In this document: in pieces, positions 11,646 through 23,262 of the stretch
Layout: the number at the start of each line of letters is the position of its first letter
Numbering within the stretch: the first letter of the stretch is position 1
Assembly: GCF_018873765.1 (NCBI RefSeq)
Contig: NC_057926.1
Coordinates: 56,433,378-56,497,377 of the forward strand
Direction: 5' to 3'
Length of the DNA: 64,000 nt
From: Telopea speciosissima
Lineage: Eukaryota; Streptophyta; Magnoliopsida; Proteales; Proteaceae
Notes under the pieces: generated by a model
The model's database searches: none
The model's input: the letters and a program-made list of their open reading frames with translations, nothing else
Told to the model about the DNA's origin: nothing
Translations under genes and position numbers: made by a program

Positions 11646-12414
11646 TAAGATGACCCTACTTGTCATGCATTTTTAGGGGATTTTAGTTCTCAACCAATTT
11701 CTACTAGAGAATGGATCATCTGCACGTACAAGCAGGTGAACCTACATATGAGAGGTAGCCACTTGTCCTTTTTGTTGGTGGATGCATGTTGGAATCTGCA
11801 TTCGGCATCACGTTTCTTTTCTTTTTTTTTTTTTTTTGTTTTCCTTTTTTGGGTATTCATGTAATCTTCTCCACTATAGGGTAAAAAACAAATCACTTTT
11901 CAAACTTAGTCAGTGAAATTCAAAATGAAATAAGCTCAACTGGGCTTACCCACGTCCAGCGCTATTTGGGTTTGCTATGGGCCTGTCTGATTGAACAAAG
12001 CCAAGTAATAGAAGGAGTTAATAAGGTAAAAGGACTAATAGAGTTAAACTAAAAAGAGAAGAGCATATATGGAACACGAAGAGTCATCTTCTTCTTTTTT
12101 TTTTTTTTTTTTTTTGGTAAACAGTCATCTTCTTCCTTGCGTCAATAACCTCCATGGCGGAAAACCAAAATTATTGCAAGAGAGAAATCTCTCTCAATAC
12201 TCTGTTCCAGTCGAACTGAAATTTGGGATTAGATATATAGCAAATCAAATACATTAAGGACAGATTTTTGGGGTCGCCCAAAGAAGTACTCTTCTCCTGC
12301 CCTAAATCTCGAGCCAAACCCATGAAGAGAATGGCGAGTCAGAGGTAGTAGGTTCATACAGCTCTGTTGTAGGAGGGCAGAATGCAAGATTTTAGGGTTT
12401 GTCCGTTGCCGGTG

Positions 12415-12715
12415 TAGGGTTTTAAAATTCGGATGAAAAGTTCGCCCAGTTTTACATTTTTGTGTTAAAATTCTGTCAAAAAGTCATATACGTTTGAAAA
12501 CACAAGTATGGTTGAAAAGTTCGTGCCTTGAAAAATTCGTATTAAAAATTCGTTCAAGGAAATGTATTGGGTTTTAAAAGTTCGTGTATTTTAAAAAAAA
12601 AATCGTGTAAAGTTAAATGTTCGGTTATGTTTGGAAAGTTCGGCTGTTTTAAAAAAATCGGGTATTCTTATAAAAAGGTCGGTTAACGTTTGAAAGATTC
12701 AGGAAGAAAAAAAAC
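12415..12715. repeat. Degenerate minisatellite in the right palindrome arm
   Basis: This is the mirror copy of the array at 7160-7450: divergent units resembling GAAAAGTTCGTG and AAAAATTCG repeat through the interval. The unit order broadly follows the left arm, so the array predates or accompanied formation of the palindrome. Confidence 0.55.
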
Positions 12716-12968
12716 AAAAAAGGAGGAATATATCCTGTACTCGTCGACGTTGAGTTTTGAAAACTGGCAGATACGGTTGTCGCCATGATATGAAATCACG
12801 ATAGAGACAGTGGAAGTGGAAGGAGGAGAGGAGACGACTTTATAATACAGGGGGGGGAGACAGAGAGAGACAGAGAGAGAGATGTAAGTGGGCTCACCTC
12901 ACACTTGGCGGCAGAATGAGCTTAAATATGATGCTCTTTTCCTATTGGTTCTACAATGTTATCTTCAT

Positions 12969-13695
12969 GGGAAAATTTCTCGTACCCCGGGTTTGTCTTT
13001 TAATTACACTTTCACTTGTGAGGTTTGAAAATTTTCATATAGTTCATCTACTTTCTAAACTAATTTACAAAACCAACCAGTCCGTTAATTGCACACGTTA
13101 AACGTTAAAATTGTGTTTTAATTGATCAAAATATCCTCATCTTCCCTAAATTAAGATCTGTTGGAGATCGTATCAAATCCAGAAACCAGAGTATCAAATC
13201 AAAGAACATTAATGGATTGAAACAGAAACACATAAAAACATAAAAACATAAAAATTTGAAAGAAGCGATTGTTTGCCCATGGATCAGGATTGTCGTTTCC
13301 ATCTCTGATCGGAAAGATGCGATCATTTACCCTAAACCTCGGCTACTCGGTGGCTTCAACCATGAAGTTCACGACCCTAGGCCGTTGAGGTAATTTCTGA
13401 TTCACAAAATTGTTTCAAAATTCTTATTTTTCTCCAATGTTATTTTTTTTGAGCAGCAATCATCAAGCGGAGATGTGTGATTTAACGGTAGGGTCTGAAT
13501 TTCATCCCAAGAAGCGAATTTTTTTTTGAAACCCTGAACAATTTGGCGAAGATGAGGACATTTTGATCAATTAAAACACAATTTTAACGTTTAACGTGTA
13601 CAGTTAATGGATTAGGAGGTACGTGAAATTTTCCAAACCTCTTGGGTGAAAGTATAATTAAGGCAAACCCCAGGGAAGGTACGTGAAAATTTTCC
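12969..13695. mobile_element. TIR element (MULE-type) in the right palindrome arm
   Basis: The ends are inverted over roughly 160 bp, starting GGGAAAATTTCTCGTACCCC on the left and GGAAAATTTTCACGTACC on the right (minus strand). Flanks TATCTTCAT (12960-12968) and TATCTTTAT (13696-13704) form a 9-bp duplication with one mismatch. The left palindrome arm has the uninterrupted site at 6884-6892. The 400-bp interior has no recognised gene. Confidence 0.7.
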
Positions 13696-14388
13696 TATCT
13701 TTATTAAAAAAATCATGTCCTTCTCATTCCTCAAGTGAGATAATCATATGCTCAGATACGGTATGAGTTATGGTTTGAGGAATAAGTATAGGATTGCTCG
13801 ATACGGTCAATATTGCAGGGGTTTTAAGGTGATCAATATTGATACTTGGTCAATACCGTATCTGTGAAACAATACAGACAAGGGCTGAAATAGTAAAAAA
13901 AAAAAGCCCATTTTTTAGAAAAATCAGGGGTAACTTGTCCGATACGACTGATCCGCGTTGATACCGTATCAGTTTTGAAAGTGATTGATACCTGATCCGA
14001 TAGTATACTAAAACCATGCTCTAAGCCGCTGGTTTTGGACCATGAAAATGGGCCCATGCTTTTTTTTGTAATTGGGTGGCTGTGCATTTCAACTAGGGAA
14101 TTGGGAGAATGTTATTAGTTCACGGTATCCATTCCAAAAACAATACCCATATCTATACATAATGAGGTGTTTTTTTTTTTTTGGGTAAACATACATAATT
14201 TGTTTTTTCATCAGTGATAATCTATTTTGTTCCATCACTATAACATATCTCTCTCTCTCTCTCTCTCTCTCTCTTATCGCAATTAAATACAACATTTAAG
14301 CGTGTCACTATCATAATTGAAAGATGGATCACCCATGTAGGAGCTCCTTTCTACACAGGTCAAATATGCGGTGAGGCTAGTAGAATGG

Positions 14389-14557
14389 GATTAGGATCGT
14401 CTTCAGGGAGCAGGGAACGCTCAAGGTGTTGCCAGCCGTTGGGCTGTGCCGCACACATCCCTGAGCGTGCGTCGATATATGTGCGGCACCGCTCAACCAT
14501 TGGATACCCCCTGGCAGCACCCTGGGTGCACGCCTCCCTGGAGACGAACTAAATTGA
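14389..14557. mobile_element. Hairpin MITE with perfect 9-bp target duplication
   Basis: The GC-rich 169-bp sequence is an imperfect hairpin: GTGCCGCACA near 14450 pairs with TGTGCGGCAC near 14480, and the ends (ATCGTCTTCAGGGAG and, minus strand, TTCGTCTCCAGGGAG) pair as well. It is flanked by GTAGAATGG at 14380-14388 and 14558-14566. The left arm keeps one unbroken copy of the target at 896-904. Confidence 0.65.
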
Positions 14558-15473
14558 GTAGAATGGAGCCATTAGGCCATATCTAGTGGACAGGTAGACT
14601 TCAAGGTCCATTCATCAGAATAGTGAATTTACATATATATGATGCTTTAAAAATCCGACACGTCTATAAGAGGATGCATGGTCCGGAAATGTTTTGAAAG
14701 CCTTATTGTGTACAATGATTTAAACCCACAACCTACCTTAAAATTAACAAGTGTTACCAATTGTACCAAGCGACAGACAAGTTCAATCCAAAAAAAGGCA
14801 AAAAAGTTGCTTGTGACTTTCCACATTTCTCCCCCATTAATCTCTTTCTTATTCAGTTTATTTTATTTTTTTAATTATTGTAATGTGTTTTACTAATCAT
14901 GTAACTCGTCAAACTTGGCCAAAAATAGAGAATCAGATTCCTCTCCCCTGTGAGTAACCACTCCCACCTCATCTCACACCATCTATAGGTATGATGTTCA
15001 CACTCCAAAGGAAATCTCCACACCCAATAGACGGTGCGAGAATGTGATCATCTACAAGGGAGGGGATCCGAACTCAAAAAAACCCAAAACCTTTTCAATT
15101 ATATGATTCCTAGTACAAATTTAAAAACAATGGCTTGGACTACTAATATATGCATAGAATATATGGGAGGAAGGTATATCATTGAATTAGGTTATGATCA
15201 AATTTTTTTCATACAACTACAGACACCCTGATTTTTAGACAATCAATTATTATTTTATGGGCAAGGGTTTTCTGGATCAATAGCGTATCCTACGCTTAGA
15301 GACATTAATTTTTTTTCTTTTTTAGAAAAAATAAAAATTATTAAAAAAAAAAACTTTATGTCATCTCTCATTGTAGGATAACCTATTGGTTGAAACAGAC
15401 TTTTTTTCTCCCTTCTTTTATATGATATTTTGTTTGATCATGGGATTTTCTAATTGACACCCTTAGAGTTGTA

Positions 15474-16463
15474 GGTGTTAAATAAATAATATTATATTTA
15501 TGCCCTCTTAGTTTAAAATATCTTTTCGATTATTTTATTGAGGGCAAAATCTGTTTTTTCACATTTATACTCGAAAAGTGCAAGACAATATATGACAATT
15601 CTTGAAAATGACAATAATGGTAAGTCACTATCAAATAAATTTCAAATTAATCAATTATCCATGAGTTAACAAAAAAATTAGGAATAAGACAATAAAGAAT
15701 CAAAAGAATATTATATATTTCTAAATTCACCTATAGAGGTGCCACTCAAACAATCCTTTTTATTATAGAATAACTGCAATATTCTTTCCTCACAAATCTG
15801 GTTCAATTAGATATTGTGATACCGATCTTGATTGAATCATGTTTTATGGATTGAAAGAGAAAGTCTAACAGAATATTATTGTGTGTACGCTATACATTGT
15901 CAACTAAAAATATATAGGCAGATTCCATGCATCACTTCTCGAGGAGAGATACACGGCGATGAAGAGGCATGCATTTGGATGGAAGCCTTCAATAATGAAC
16001 CCATTAACAAAATCTAAGAGAGCGTAGGAAACACCACCAAGTAGAGATCTTTTTCTCTTTTTTTAATAATAAAATTTTTTTTATTGAAATAATAGAATTT
16101 TTTTTAATTGTATGAAACTCTATTATTGTCAAGGACAAGGTCAAAGTCAAAATTGAAGAGCTGAAGCAACTCATTTTTAATGGAATTGATGAAATTTGCT
16201 ATGGGTCCGAAGTAATTTCACCTTAAAATGATCGAAAAGGGCATTTAGGGTGGAAGATTATTATTAGATAGCAGTTGATTTTAAGACCATCTTCAGTCAT
16301 AGGTTGAAAGGACAAAAGAGAAAGGACACAATGCTTGCTCAAGTCATGCATCCTTCAATTTTAATGGTGTAGCTACATTGCACCCATCTGGTGCAGGGCT
16401 ATTCTTGCAGGGATATCATGTTTCATCATGTTTTAATGGGACTTTTTTTTTTTTACTTCAAAC
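15474..16463. promoter_or_regulatory. Upstream region of HAK copy 1
   Basis: This AT-rich interval has no coding sequence. From about 15850 on, it shares blocks with the regions upstream of HAK copies 2 (from about 31870) and 3 (from about 40060), including TACATTGTCAACTAAA-like and GAGGAGAGAT-like segments. The proximal promoter was therefore duplicated with the genes. The rest shows nothing recognisable. Confidence 0.5.
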
Positions 16464-16470
16464 TATAAAA
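16464..16470 (+). promoter_or_regulatory. TATA box of HAK copy 1
   Basis: TATAAAA lies 83 bp upstream of the start codon. The same box, in the same AACYTATAAAA-GAGG-like context, precedes copies 2 and 3. Confidence 0.6.
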
Positions 16471-16552
16471 AGAGGAGAGGGAAGAGAGGCTGAGAAGATC
16501 AGGAGAGTACAAAAAAAAAAGGAGAAATAGTACTGTTAAGGGGGGACATCCG

Positions 16553-19500
16553 ATGGCAGAATCAAATGAGGGAAGTCCACCAAGGAAGAATCAGCAGAAA
16601 TTGTTTAACCGTGTAGATTCCCTTCACTTGGAGGCTGGAAAAGTCTCCGGCCAGCCGATCAAAAGCAACCAAAAGGTCTGGATGGATCGATGGATCAATC
16701 AATCACAATCTAGTATTAATTCCGTACATTAATTTTCAGTCTTAATTTCTTTGTTTGTTGTTAGTTTCTGCTTTTATATATTATTGTACAAATTAACATA
16801 TATATGTTTGAATTAATTGATGGGAATTGAATAATTAATGCAAAATGATGGACGACGAGAGCAGCAAGGGAGTTGGGGAACGACATTGAGCTTAGCATTC
16901 CAATGCATTGGAGTTGTGTATGGAGACGTCGGGACTTCTCCACTGTATACATATTCCACTGTGTTCGCAAACGGCATCGGTGACCCAAATGACTTAATTG
17001 GGGTATTGTCACTCATCATCTACACCCTCACACTTGTAACCTTGATCAAATATTGTTTCATTGTCTTATGGGCCAACGACAATGGTGATGGTAAGCTTCA
17101 TTTCGTTTCATTTCATTTCATTTCATTCATTCTTTTGTTGTTCATGCATGATGCATGCATGGGAGCAATATTCGTCAAGCAAGATCAGATGGAAGAAGAA
17201 ACATCTCAGACTAATAAACATTTAATTTCATATGGGGGTCGTGTAGGGGGAACGTTCGCAATTTATTCTAAGATATGCCGTCATGTTAAGGTGAGCTTAA
17301 TTCCAAATTATCAGAAAGAGGATGCAACGCTCTCCAACTACAGCGTAGAAGTCCCTTCCACGAATGTGAAGAGAGCTCAGAAGGTAAAAGAGACGATGGA
17401 GAACAGTCCAGCAATTCGTGTCATGCTCTTCATGTGTGCTATTGTTGGTACTTCCATGGTGATGGGAGATGGGGTTCTCACTCCAGCAATTTCAGGTTTG
17501 TCAAAATTAAATGGTACCCCCAATCAATTATTCTCTATTATATCTCTGGCAAAATTTTGTGAACTATCTTCCACTATTGAACAACTTTTGTTTTGTTTTG
17601 TTTTGTTTTTCTCTCCAGTGCTTTCTGCAGTGGGAGGAATCACAGTAGCAGTGCCAACACTTAGTCCAGGTACTCACTCGATCATCTTGCTTATAATTAT
17701 GACACTGTCAATTGTCTTCATAACTAATTCTGTCAATATTGTTGTTGATGATTTTGCAGGTGCCATCGTTGGAATTTCCATAGTGATCTTGATCCTTCTC
17801 TTTGTATTTCAACGATACGGAACCGACAAAGTTGGTTTCGCATTTGCCCCTCTCATCAGCCTATGGTTTCTATTCATTGCTGGCATCGGTCTCTACAACT
17901 TGATCAAGTATGATATTACTGTTTTACGTGCTTTCAATCCAGCGTACATCATTGATTATTTCAAAAGAAATGGCACCAATGGATATATGTCTCTTGGAGG
18001 GGTTGTTTTGTGCATCACAGGTAGTGAGTAAAACTTAATTAAAACCTCTTTTAATTCCCTCTGATCATTATTTCGCATGAAATCTAAATGTTACTAAAAC
18101 CTTTACCATCTCCATCTGCTGATATGAAACAGGAACGGAAGCAATGTTTGCTGACTTGGGTCACTTCAATATTCCAGCCATTCAAGTATGTACAATTCGA
18201 TCATAATTAAACTCCTCCTACCCAATTCAGATCACAAAATATCTTGCTAAAATTCAATTTCTTTGCAGATTAGTTTCGGCGGATTTGTGTATCCTGCATT
18301 AATATTGGCTTACAGTGGGCAAGCTGCATACCTAACCAAATACCCAAACACAGTCCAAACTAGTTTCTATTCCAGTATCCCTGGTAAGTGTATCGATCTT
18401 TGTTCTGCATTAGTAGTAGTCATGCAATAAAATGATGCATATATGGAATTGATGGCCCAATGCAATGCCTAGCTACATACATTATTACTTGTCTTTCATG
18501 TTTTTAATAACTTCTTAATTAATTAAGGATGTTTTTCTGTTTTTCCTTCAAATGATCGACGACGACACATACAGGTCCATTATACTGGCCACAATTTGTT
18601 ATAGCTATTATCGCGGCTGCTATTGCAAGCCAAGCTATGATATCTGGATCATTCTCAATCGTAGCTCAATCCCAAGCTCTTGGATGCTTCCCAAAGGTTA
18701 AGATCATTCACACTTCAAAGAAGTATGAAGGCCAGGTTTACATCCCTGAAGTTAACTATGCACTCATGCTCGGCACTGTCATTATCACAGCTGTCTTCCA
18801 GAATACAATAGCCATCAGTTTTGCATATGGTAATTAATGCTCCTTAATTAATTACAATTATGTATAACAAACATGGTAATTAATTGTATTGGTCTCTAAT
18901 TTTGATGCATTCCATGCATGCAGGTATTTGTGTGGTTACTGTCATGGTAATCACTACTACTTTGGTTAGCCTCATAATGCTTGTCATTTGGAAGATATCC
19001 ATTCTGTGGATCAGCCTCTTCTTCGTGATTTTCGCTTCAATAGAGTTAATATATCTATCCGCAACAATAACTAAGTTTGTACAAGGCGGATGGCTTCCAC
19101 TCGCGTTTGCTGCAGTTCTTGTTTCCATTATGTGGGTATGGCATTATGTTTACAAAGAGAAATACATGTTCGAGCTCGAAAACAAGGTCTCCAATGATTT
19201 TATAAGAGAAGTAGTGATGAACCCAAATATAAACAGGGTGCCCGGAATCGGACTTCTATATTCTGAGCTTGTTCAAGGCATCCCACCCATATTTCCTCAC
19301 TTCATTTCAAACATACCATCCATCCATTCAGTTCTAGTGTTTGTCTCTATAAAGCAAATCCCAATCCCTACAGTGGATATGGAGGAGCGTTTTCTATTCC
19401 GTCAGGTTGAACCACGAGAGTCCCGGATGTTCCGTTGTGTTGTTCGGTATGGCTATAAAGATGCCTTCAATCAACCAGAGGAGTTTGAACAACAGCTTGT

Positions 19501-19882
19501 CCAACGCTTGAAAGAATTCGTTCGTCATGAAAACTACATGCACAATGAGGAATTAATAGAACAGAACATCCTACCATTCAAACATCATCATACTCAATCA
19601 ACCAACTCTTCTGGCCGAATTGTCAGTACCCGATTGGTCAGCGGACAAATCGTTGAAGCCGAAGAAGGTGAGACACAATTCATTGATGAAGCAATGAAGA
19701 ATGGGGTTGTGTATCTCTTGGGCGAACCAGAAGTGAGGGCAAAGCCGAATTCCTCTTTCTTCAAAAAGATCATTGTCAATTACATCTATAGCTTCTTGAA
19801 GAAAAACTTTAGGCAAGGACAGGACATGATGTCCATTCCACGGACAAGGGTTCTCAAGGTCGGAATGATATATGAGATTTGA
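16553..19882 (+). CDS. HAK/KUP/KT-type potassium transporter, copy 1 (intact)
   Basis: Plasma-membrane K+ transporter of the plant HAK/KUP/KT family, which moves K+ by proton-coupled uptake. Nine exons: 16553-16675, 16865-17090, 17247-17495, 17619-17669, 17760-18020, 18133-18185, 18269-18383, 18575-18829, 18924-19882. All junctions are GT-AG and the phases join to 763 residues, the usual family length. The family signature [13 protein letters not shown] is at residues 57-69; about a dozen hydrophobic segments follow, then a long cytosolic C-terminal domain ending KVGMIYEI. The start was chosen from the MAE start shared with copies 2 and 3. Exon 3 ends with the donor after CCAGCAATTTCAG, matched to the acceptor before TGCTTTCTGC. 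The N-terminal VDSLHLEAG motif fits the HAK5-like cluster, but the subgroup is uncertain. This is one of three tandem copies plus a relic. Confidence 0.92.
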
Positions 19883-20204
19883 GATTTCCCAGATGCTCTT
19901 CCCCTGAACTGCAATTGATATATTGGTCTAATATTGTTGAGCCCTAAAAGAGATTAGACGAATAAGATCTTGTATGTGGATTAATCCAAGTAAGGTCTGG
20001 GTTTTGAAAATCCCAGCACAGACTTGTTGCACCCCTATATCCAACCATTCCCTTTCATCTCTAATGTAACTCTCTCCCTTGTAATCGATCTCTATCCAAA
20101 AATCAAATACAATTACAAGTGTGTGATCTTCTCGATTCAAGAGTGACCAACACAAAATCAATCTCGTTTTTACCAGCTTTTGCATGATATCAGAGCTCTA
20201 AAAC
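19883..20204. other. Region downstream of HAK copy 1
   Basis: The first part (to about 19990) is a 3' UTR-like segment similar to that after copies 2 and 3 (GAGCCCTAAAAGAGATTAGA near 19938). The sequence 19990-20070 (AAGGTCTGGG, then TGTTGCACCCCTATATCCAA) recurs at about 37123-37190. GATATCAGAGCTCT at 20187 resembles a copia primer-binding site, so part of this may be an old LTR remnant, but that is weak. Confidence 0.35.
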
Positions 20205-20390
20205 TCTAAGGGTGTCAATAAGAAAATTCCATAATAAAATAAGGTAACATATAAAAGAAGGAAAAAAGTCTGTTTGAACCAATAGGTTATCCTACACCGA
20301 GAGAGATTACTTATTTTTTCTTATTCATTTTTATCTCTTCTAAAAAATGGAAAAAAGGATATTTCTCTAAATGTACGATATGCAGAGAAG
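20205..20390. repeat. Isolated copy of the giant palindrome's outer end
   Basis: The sequence starting AACTCTAAGGGTGTCAAT and continuing through GTCTGTTTGAACCAATAGG matches the reverse complement of 15285-15473, the outer end of the giant inverted repeat, with indels. It looks like a truncated second copy of that element's end, in the orientation expected of a left end. Confidence 0.65.
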
Positions 20391-20394
20391 GTGG

Positions 20395-20460
20395 GCCTTA
20401 GTGCAACGGTAAGGTTGTTCCATTGAGACCAATTGGTCACAGGTTTGAGATATTCTTCTT
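20395..20460 (+). repeat. Partial Au-type SINE head
   Basis: GTGGGCCTTAGTGCAACGGT and following bases resemble the tRNA-related start of the Au SINE also seen at 48554. It is truncated and diverged. Confidence 0.35.
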
Positions 20461-20591
20461 TTTATCCACAAATTACAACCTTTTTGCAAAAAAAAATTTC
20501 CTTCCCCTTGAAACCCGAGCTTGACGCCTGCAACCACAGTCGATCTCTCTCATGAAAATAAGGTACCAGTTGAATAGGGAAAAAAAAACTA

Positions 20592-20785
20592 GAGCAAGTT
20601 ACATGCACCCCCCTGTAGTTTGAAATAATATCAAAACACTCCCTAGTTTCACTTCTTACGTGCCCCACTAGATTTGTGGATGGCTTACAAAAAAGTCCTT
20701 ACCGTCAAGTGTAAACCGTTAGTTGTAGTTAAACTTTGCAAAAGCCCTATTTTACCCTTCAATGGGGCAAAGGGGGGGTTGTCTT
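20592..20785. repeat. Left TIR of the Aux/IAA-WRKY Pack-MULE
   Basis: Pairs with about 28785-28974. The outer 80 bp are highly similar (TGTAGTTTGAAAYAATATCA shared); the inner part matches only in blocks. Confidence 0.8.
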
Positions 20786-20959
20786 TAACCTCATAATTTC
20801 TTAGCCATATACAAAACCAGAAACCAGCGGAGAAGGAATTCTATGTATGGGTTTCAAATATTCTCTTCTTCTTCTCTACAACTCTTATCATGCATCTTCA
20901 TAACCTTTTCATGCTTTCTAGTAGTATTTCTCTGAGATATCTTTGTTGTTAGAATTTTA

Positions 20960-21434
20960 ATGTCTACGCCCTTAGAACATGATTACATAGGCTTGTCAGA
21001 GTTTTCTTCTTCCATGGAAAACTTTGAGAAGATCTCATCTTCTTCCTCAACTTTGATCCACTCAACCCGGAACTGTGTAGGCTTGGGTTGCTTGGTCCTG
21101 AATTCCCTGAAAGGAAGTCTGGAGGTGGGATTTCTCTTCTCAAGACTCACGTTTCTAGGGCTAAAAGGGGTTTCTCCGATGCCATTGATGGCTCTGGGAA
21201 ATGGGGTTTCTCTGGGAGCTCTGGATCTGAGGTTGATTTGAGTAAAGGAGTTGTCTTGTTCTCTCTTAGAGGTGGGAGTAGTGGGAAGTCTCTCTCTATT
21301 TTGGAGAATACTACTCAACAGCCTAGTTGACTGCTACTGTACTGAAAAACGTTGTCCCAGCATCGCCAAAGTCAGAGAAGAATCCTCATATTTCTATTGC
21401 AAATGACCATGGAATGGCTCCTACTGCTAAGTAA
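20960..21434 (+). pseudogene. Captured Aux/IAA gene 5' fragment (IAA9-like exon 1)
   Basis: Pieces of one Aux/IAA protein are readable: MSTPLEHDYIGLSEFSSSME at the N-terminus, the EAR-type motif decayed to CRLGLLG, then PEFPERKSGGG, RAKRGFSDAIDG, and NVVPASPKSEKN and NDHGMAPTA near the exon end. Aux/IAA proteins repress auxin response factors through the EAR motif and are degraded through the domain II degron, which in the parent lies just downstream of this exon. Frameshifts lie near 21060 and after 21245, and a TGA sits at 21328-21330. The fragment ends exactly at a splice donor (AA before GTAAGA), where Aux/IAA exon 1 normally ends. A copia element inserted at that donor. Domains II-IV are absent, so it cannot act as a normal Aux/IAA. 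Confidence 0.8.
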
Positions 21435-21435
21435 G

Positions 21436-21956
21436 TGTTAGAATTTTAGTTCTAATAAAATTCCATATGGACATAATTAAATCCCTAAACCAGGCTAATT
21501 AGGGTTTTGGTCTAATAAAGTGGGGTCATTAAGTTATATTAGAAGTCTAATGTGGACTGGCTTAGTGTGGGCCAGATAGATTCCTATTGGGACTGTGATG
21601 AGTCAGACCCTATAGGGATTACTATATAAGGAGAGCTAGGTCCCCCCTCTACCCAACACAACTAATTATTCTCAATCACTATTGAGGAGTGCATTCTGGA
21701 AAGAGAGGGAGATATTTAGTGTTCATCGTCCCTGTGCATACAGTATTCCCATCAGGCCAGTTACTTTGGGAATAGAGGGGAAGCACCTAGATCTTTGTTC
21801 TTTATTTTCCGCTGCAATCATCATCACTATGGATGCGAAACAATGTCAGTGGTTCTATCCCTATTTTCTATTATTTATTTGATTGTGTTCTTGAACGCCC
21901 TATGGAGATCCTGGCTTTTGGGATTTTGTCCCTATTTTGTTCGATTCATTCTAACA
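21436..21956 (+). repeat. 5' LTR of the copia element
   Basis: 521 bp, TG...CA ends. A TATATAAGG promoter box is present near 21622; the 3' LTR has TATCTAAGG at the matching place. The small frames in it are repeated at 27924-28231 and are not genes. Confidence 0.92.
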
Positions 21957-21958
21957 TG

Positions 21959-21970
21959 TGGTATCAGAGC
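21959..21970 (+). promoter_or_regulatory. Primer-binding site (initiator Met tRNA)
   Basis: TGGTATCAGAGC, two bases after the 5' LTR, is the usual plant copia primer-binding site for priming minus-strand DNA synthesis. Confidence 0.9.
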
Positions 21971-23262
21971 CTCCATAGATCCGTTCTTGAACCTATATGG
22001 ATTCAAAATAATAGGACATAATAAGGGAATCGAAATTTTTTGATTCGAATCAAGGTTTTTAGGGTTTTTTTTAGTTTTCCAAAAAACTCGTACGGACACT
22101 AGCATTCTGCCGATTTTTTTTAGCGCGAAAATAGAATCTGATCACATGGGGGCATAGAGCTCGGAAAATCAGAAATTTTGCCTGAAGACCCGACCCATTA
22201 ACCCGGCTGTTGACCCTTGGGTTGACCCGAGCCCGGTTGGACCGGTTTACCTGAACCGGGGTTGAGCCAAATTGATTTGGTTTGACTTTTTGGACCGGTT
22301 TGATCGGTACAGTCAATCGAATTTGGACTTGAACTTTGACCGAGCTTTCTGGGGGCTACGAGACTCCGTTTGGGGTCCCATTTTTTGCTTTGTCTCTGTT
22401 TTTCTGTGCTCTACACAGTGGTGCCCTCTGTTTTGATCAGATATGCATATTTTAAATATTTTTGGTATTCTATTGATGCATGCCCTTTTATGTAATTTAT
22501 CGGTTTGTTCTATTGGGAACTGAACCAATTTCTGACTTGCTGGAATACCTACCTTGATGAATAGAATCGTTGGATTTTGTGTTAGTTTTAAGACATTAAA
22601 AACATATATGCATATTTTAAATATTTTTGGTATTCTTTTGATGCATGCCCTATTCTAAAATTTGTCGATTCGTTCCATTGGAAATCGAACTAATTTTCTG
22701 ACTTGCTGGAATACCTACTTTGATGAACAATACTGTTGGCATATTTGTGTTAATTTTGAGATAGTTAAGCCCCTTGTCATAAATTATAAAATAACACAAT
22801 TTGTTTAAGGATGTAAGTAATTTTGGAATATCCCAAGAGAGGGTTCCATGGACTCAACAGGATGCAGCCGCCAAAGCGACCTTCCTTGTTGAATTTGTGA
22901 AACATCGATCTCATACAGTTGTGGGATGTCCTTCAACTCTGATGTGTGGTCATACATCCAAAGGTGGTGATCATGTATTGGTACTTGAAGGGGTACATAT
23001 ACAGTATGCATGTGAATAGGCTGACCCTAGAATTCTGCACACCCAAAGGTGGTGGATTTTGAAAGTTGAGCTGTATTCTCATGGCCACTGGTATGTAGGG
23101 ATTTTTACAATTGCATATTGAGAATTCAGCCCAAAGGTGTTTTCACAATGATGTGTGTAAAATTCTCATTAGCTTATAAAATTTCGAGCTGTACTTGCAT
23201 CATGCTGATTATTGTACTGTTCATTGTTTAAATTTTCAGTCACCTTTTTTGTCAATAATAAC

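Larger units (their letters stand above)
11785..15473. repeat. Right arm of the giant interrupted inverted repeat
   Basis: Its reverse complement matches the left arm from 11400 back to base 1. The outer match to the window start is at 15180-15385; the element end continues to about 15473, where a terminal GGGTGTCAATTAGAAAAT-type sequence (minus strand) also recurs at 20209. This arm was split by a 727-bp TIR element (12969-13695) and a 169-bp hairpin element (14389-14557), and it contains a (TC)n microsatellite at about 14249-14274. Small open frames in it are not genes. Confidence 0.85.

Noticed and set aside
14249-14274. Short regular repeat that might suggest an array
   Set aside because: It is a simple (TC)n microsatellite; no CRISPR-like repeat-spacer pattern exists anywhere in the window.
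19928-20185. Possible old copia LTR with primer-binding site (GATATCAGAGCTCT at 20187)
   Set aside because: Only part of the primer-binding motif matches, and no second LTR or retroelement coding sequence is adjacent.
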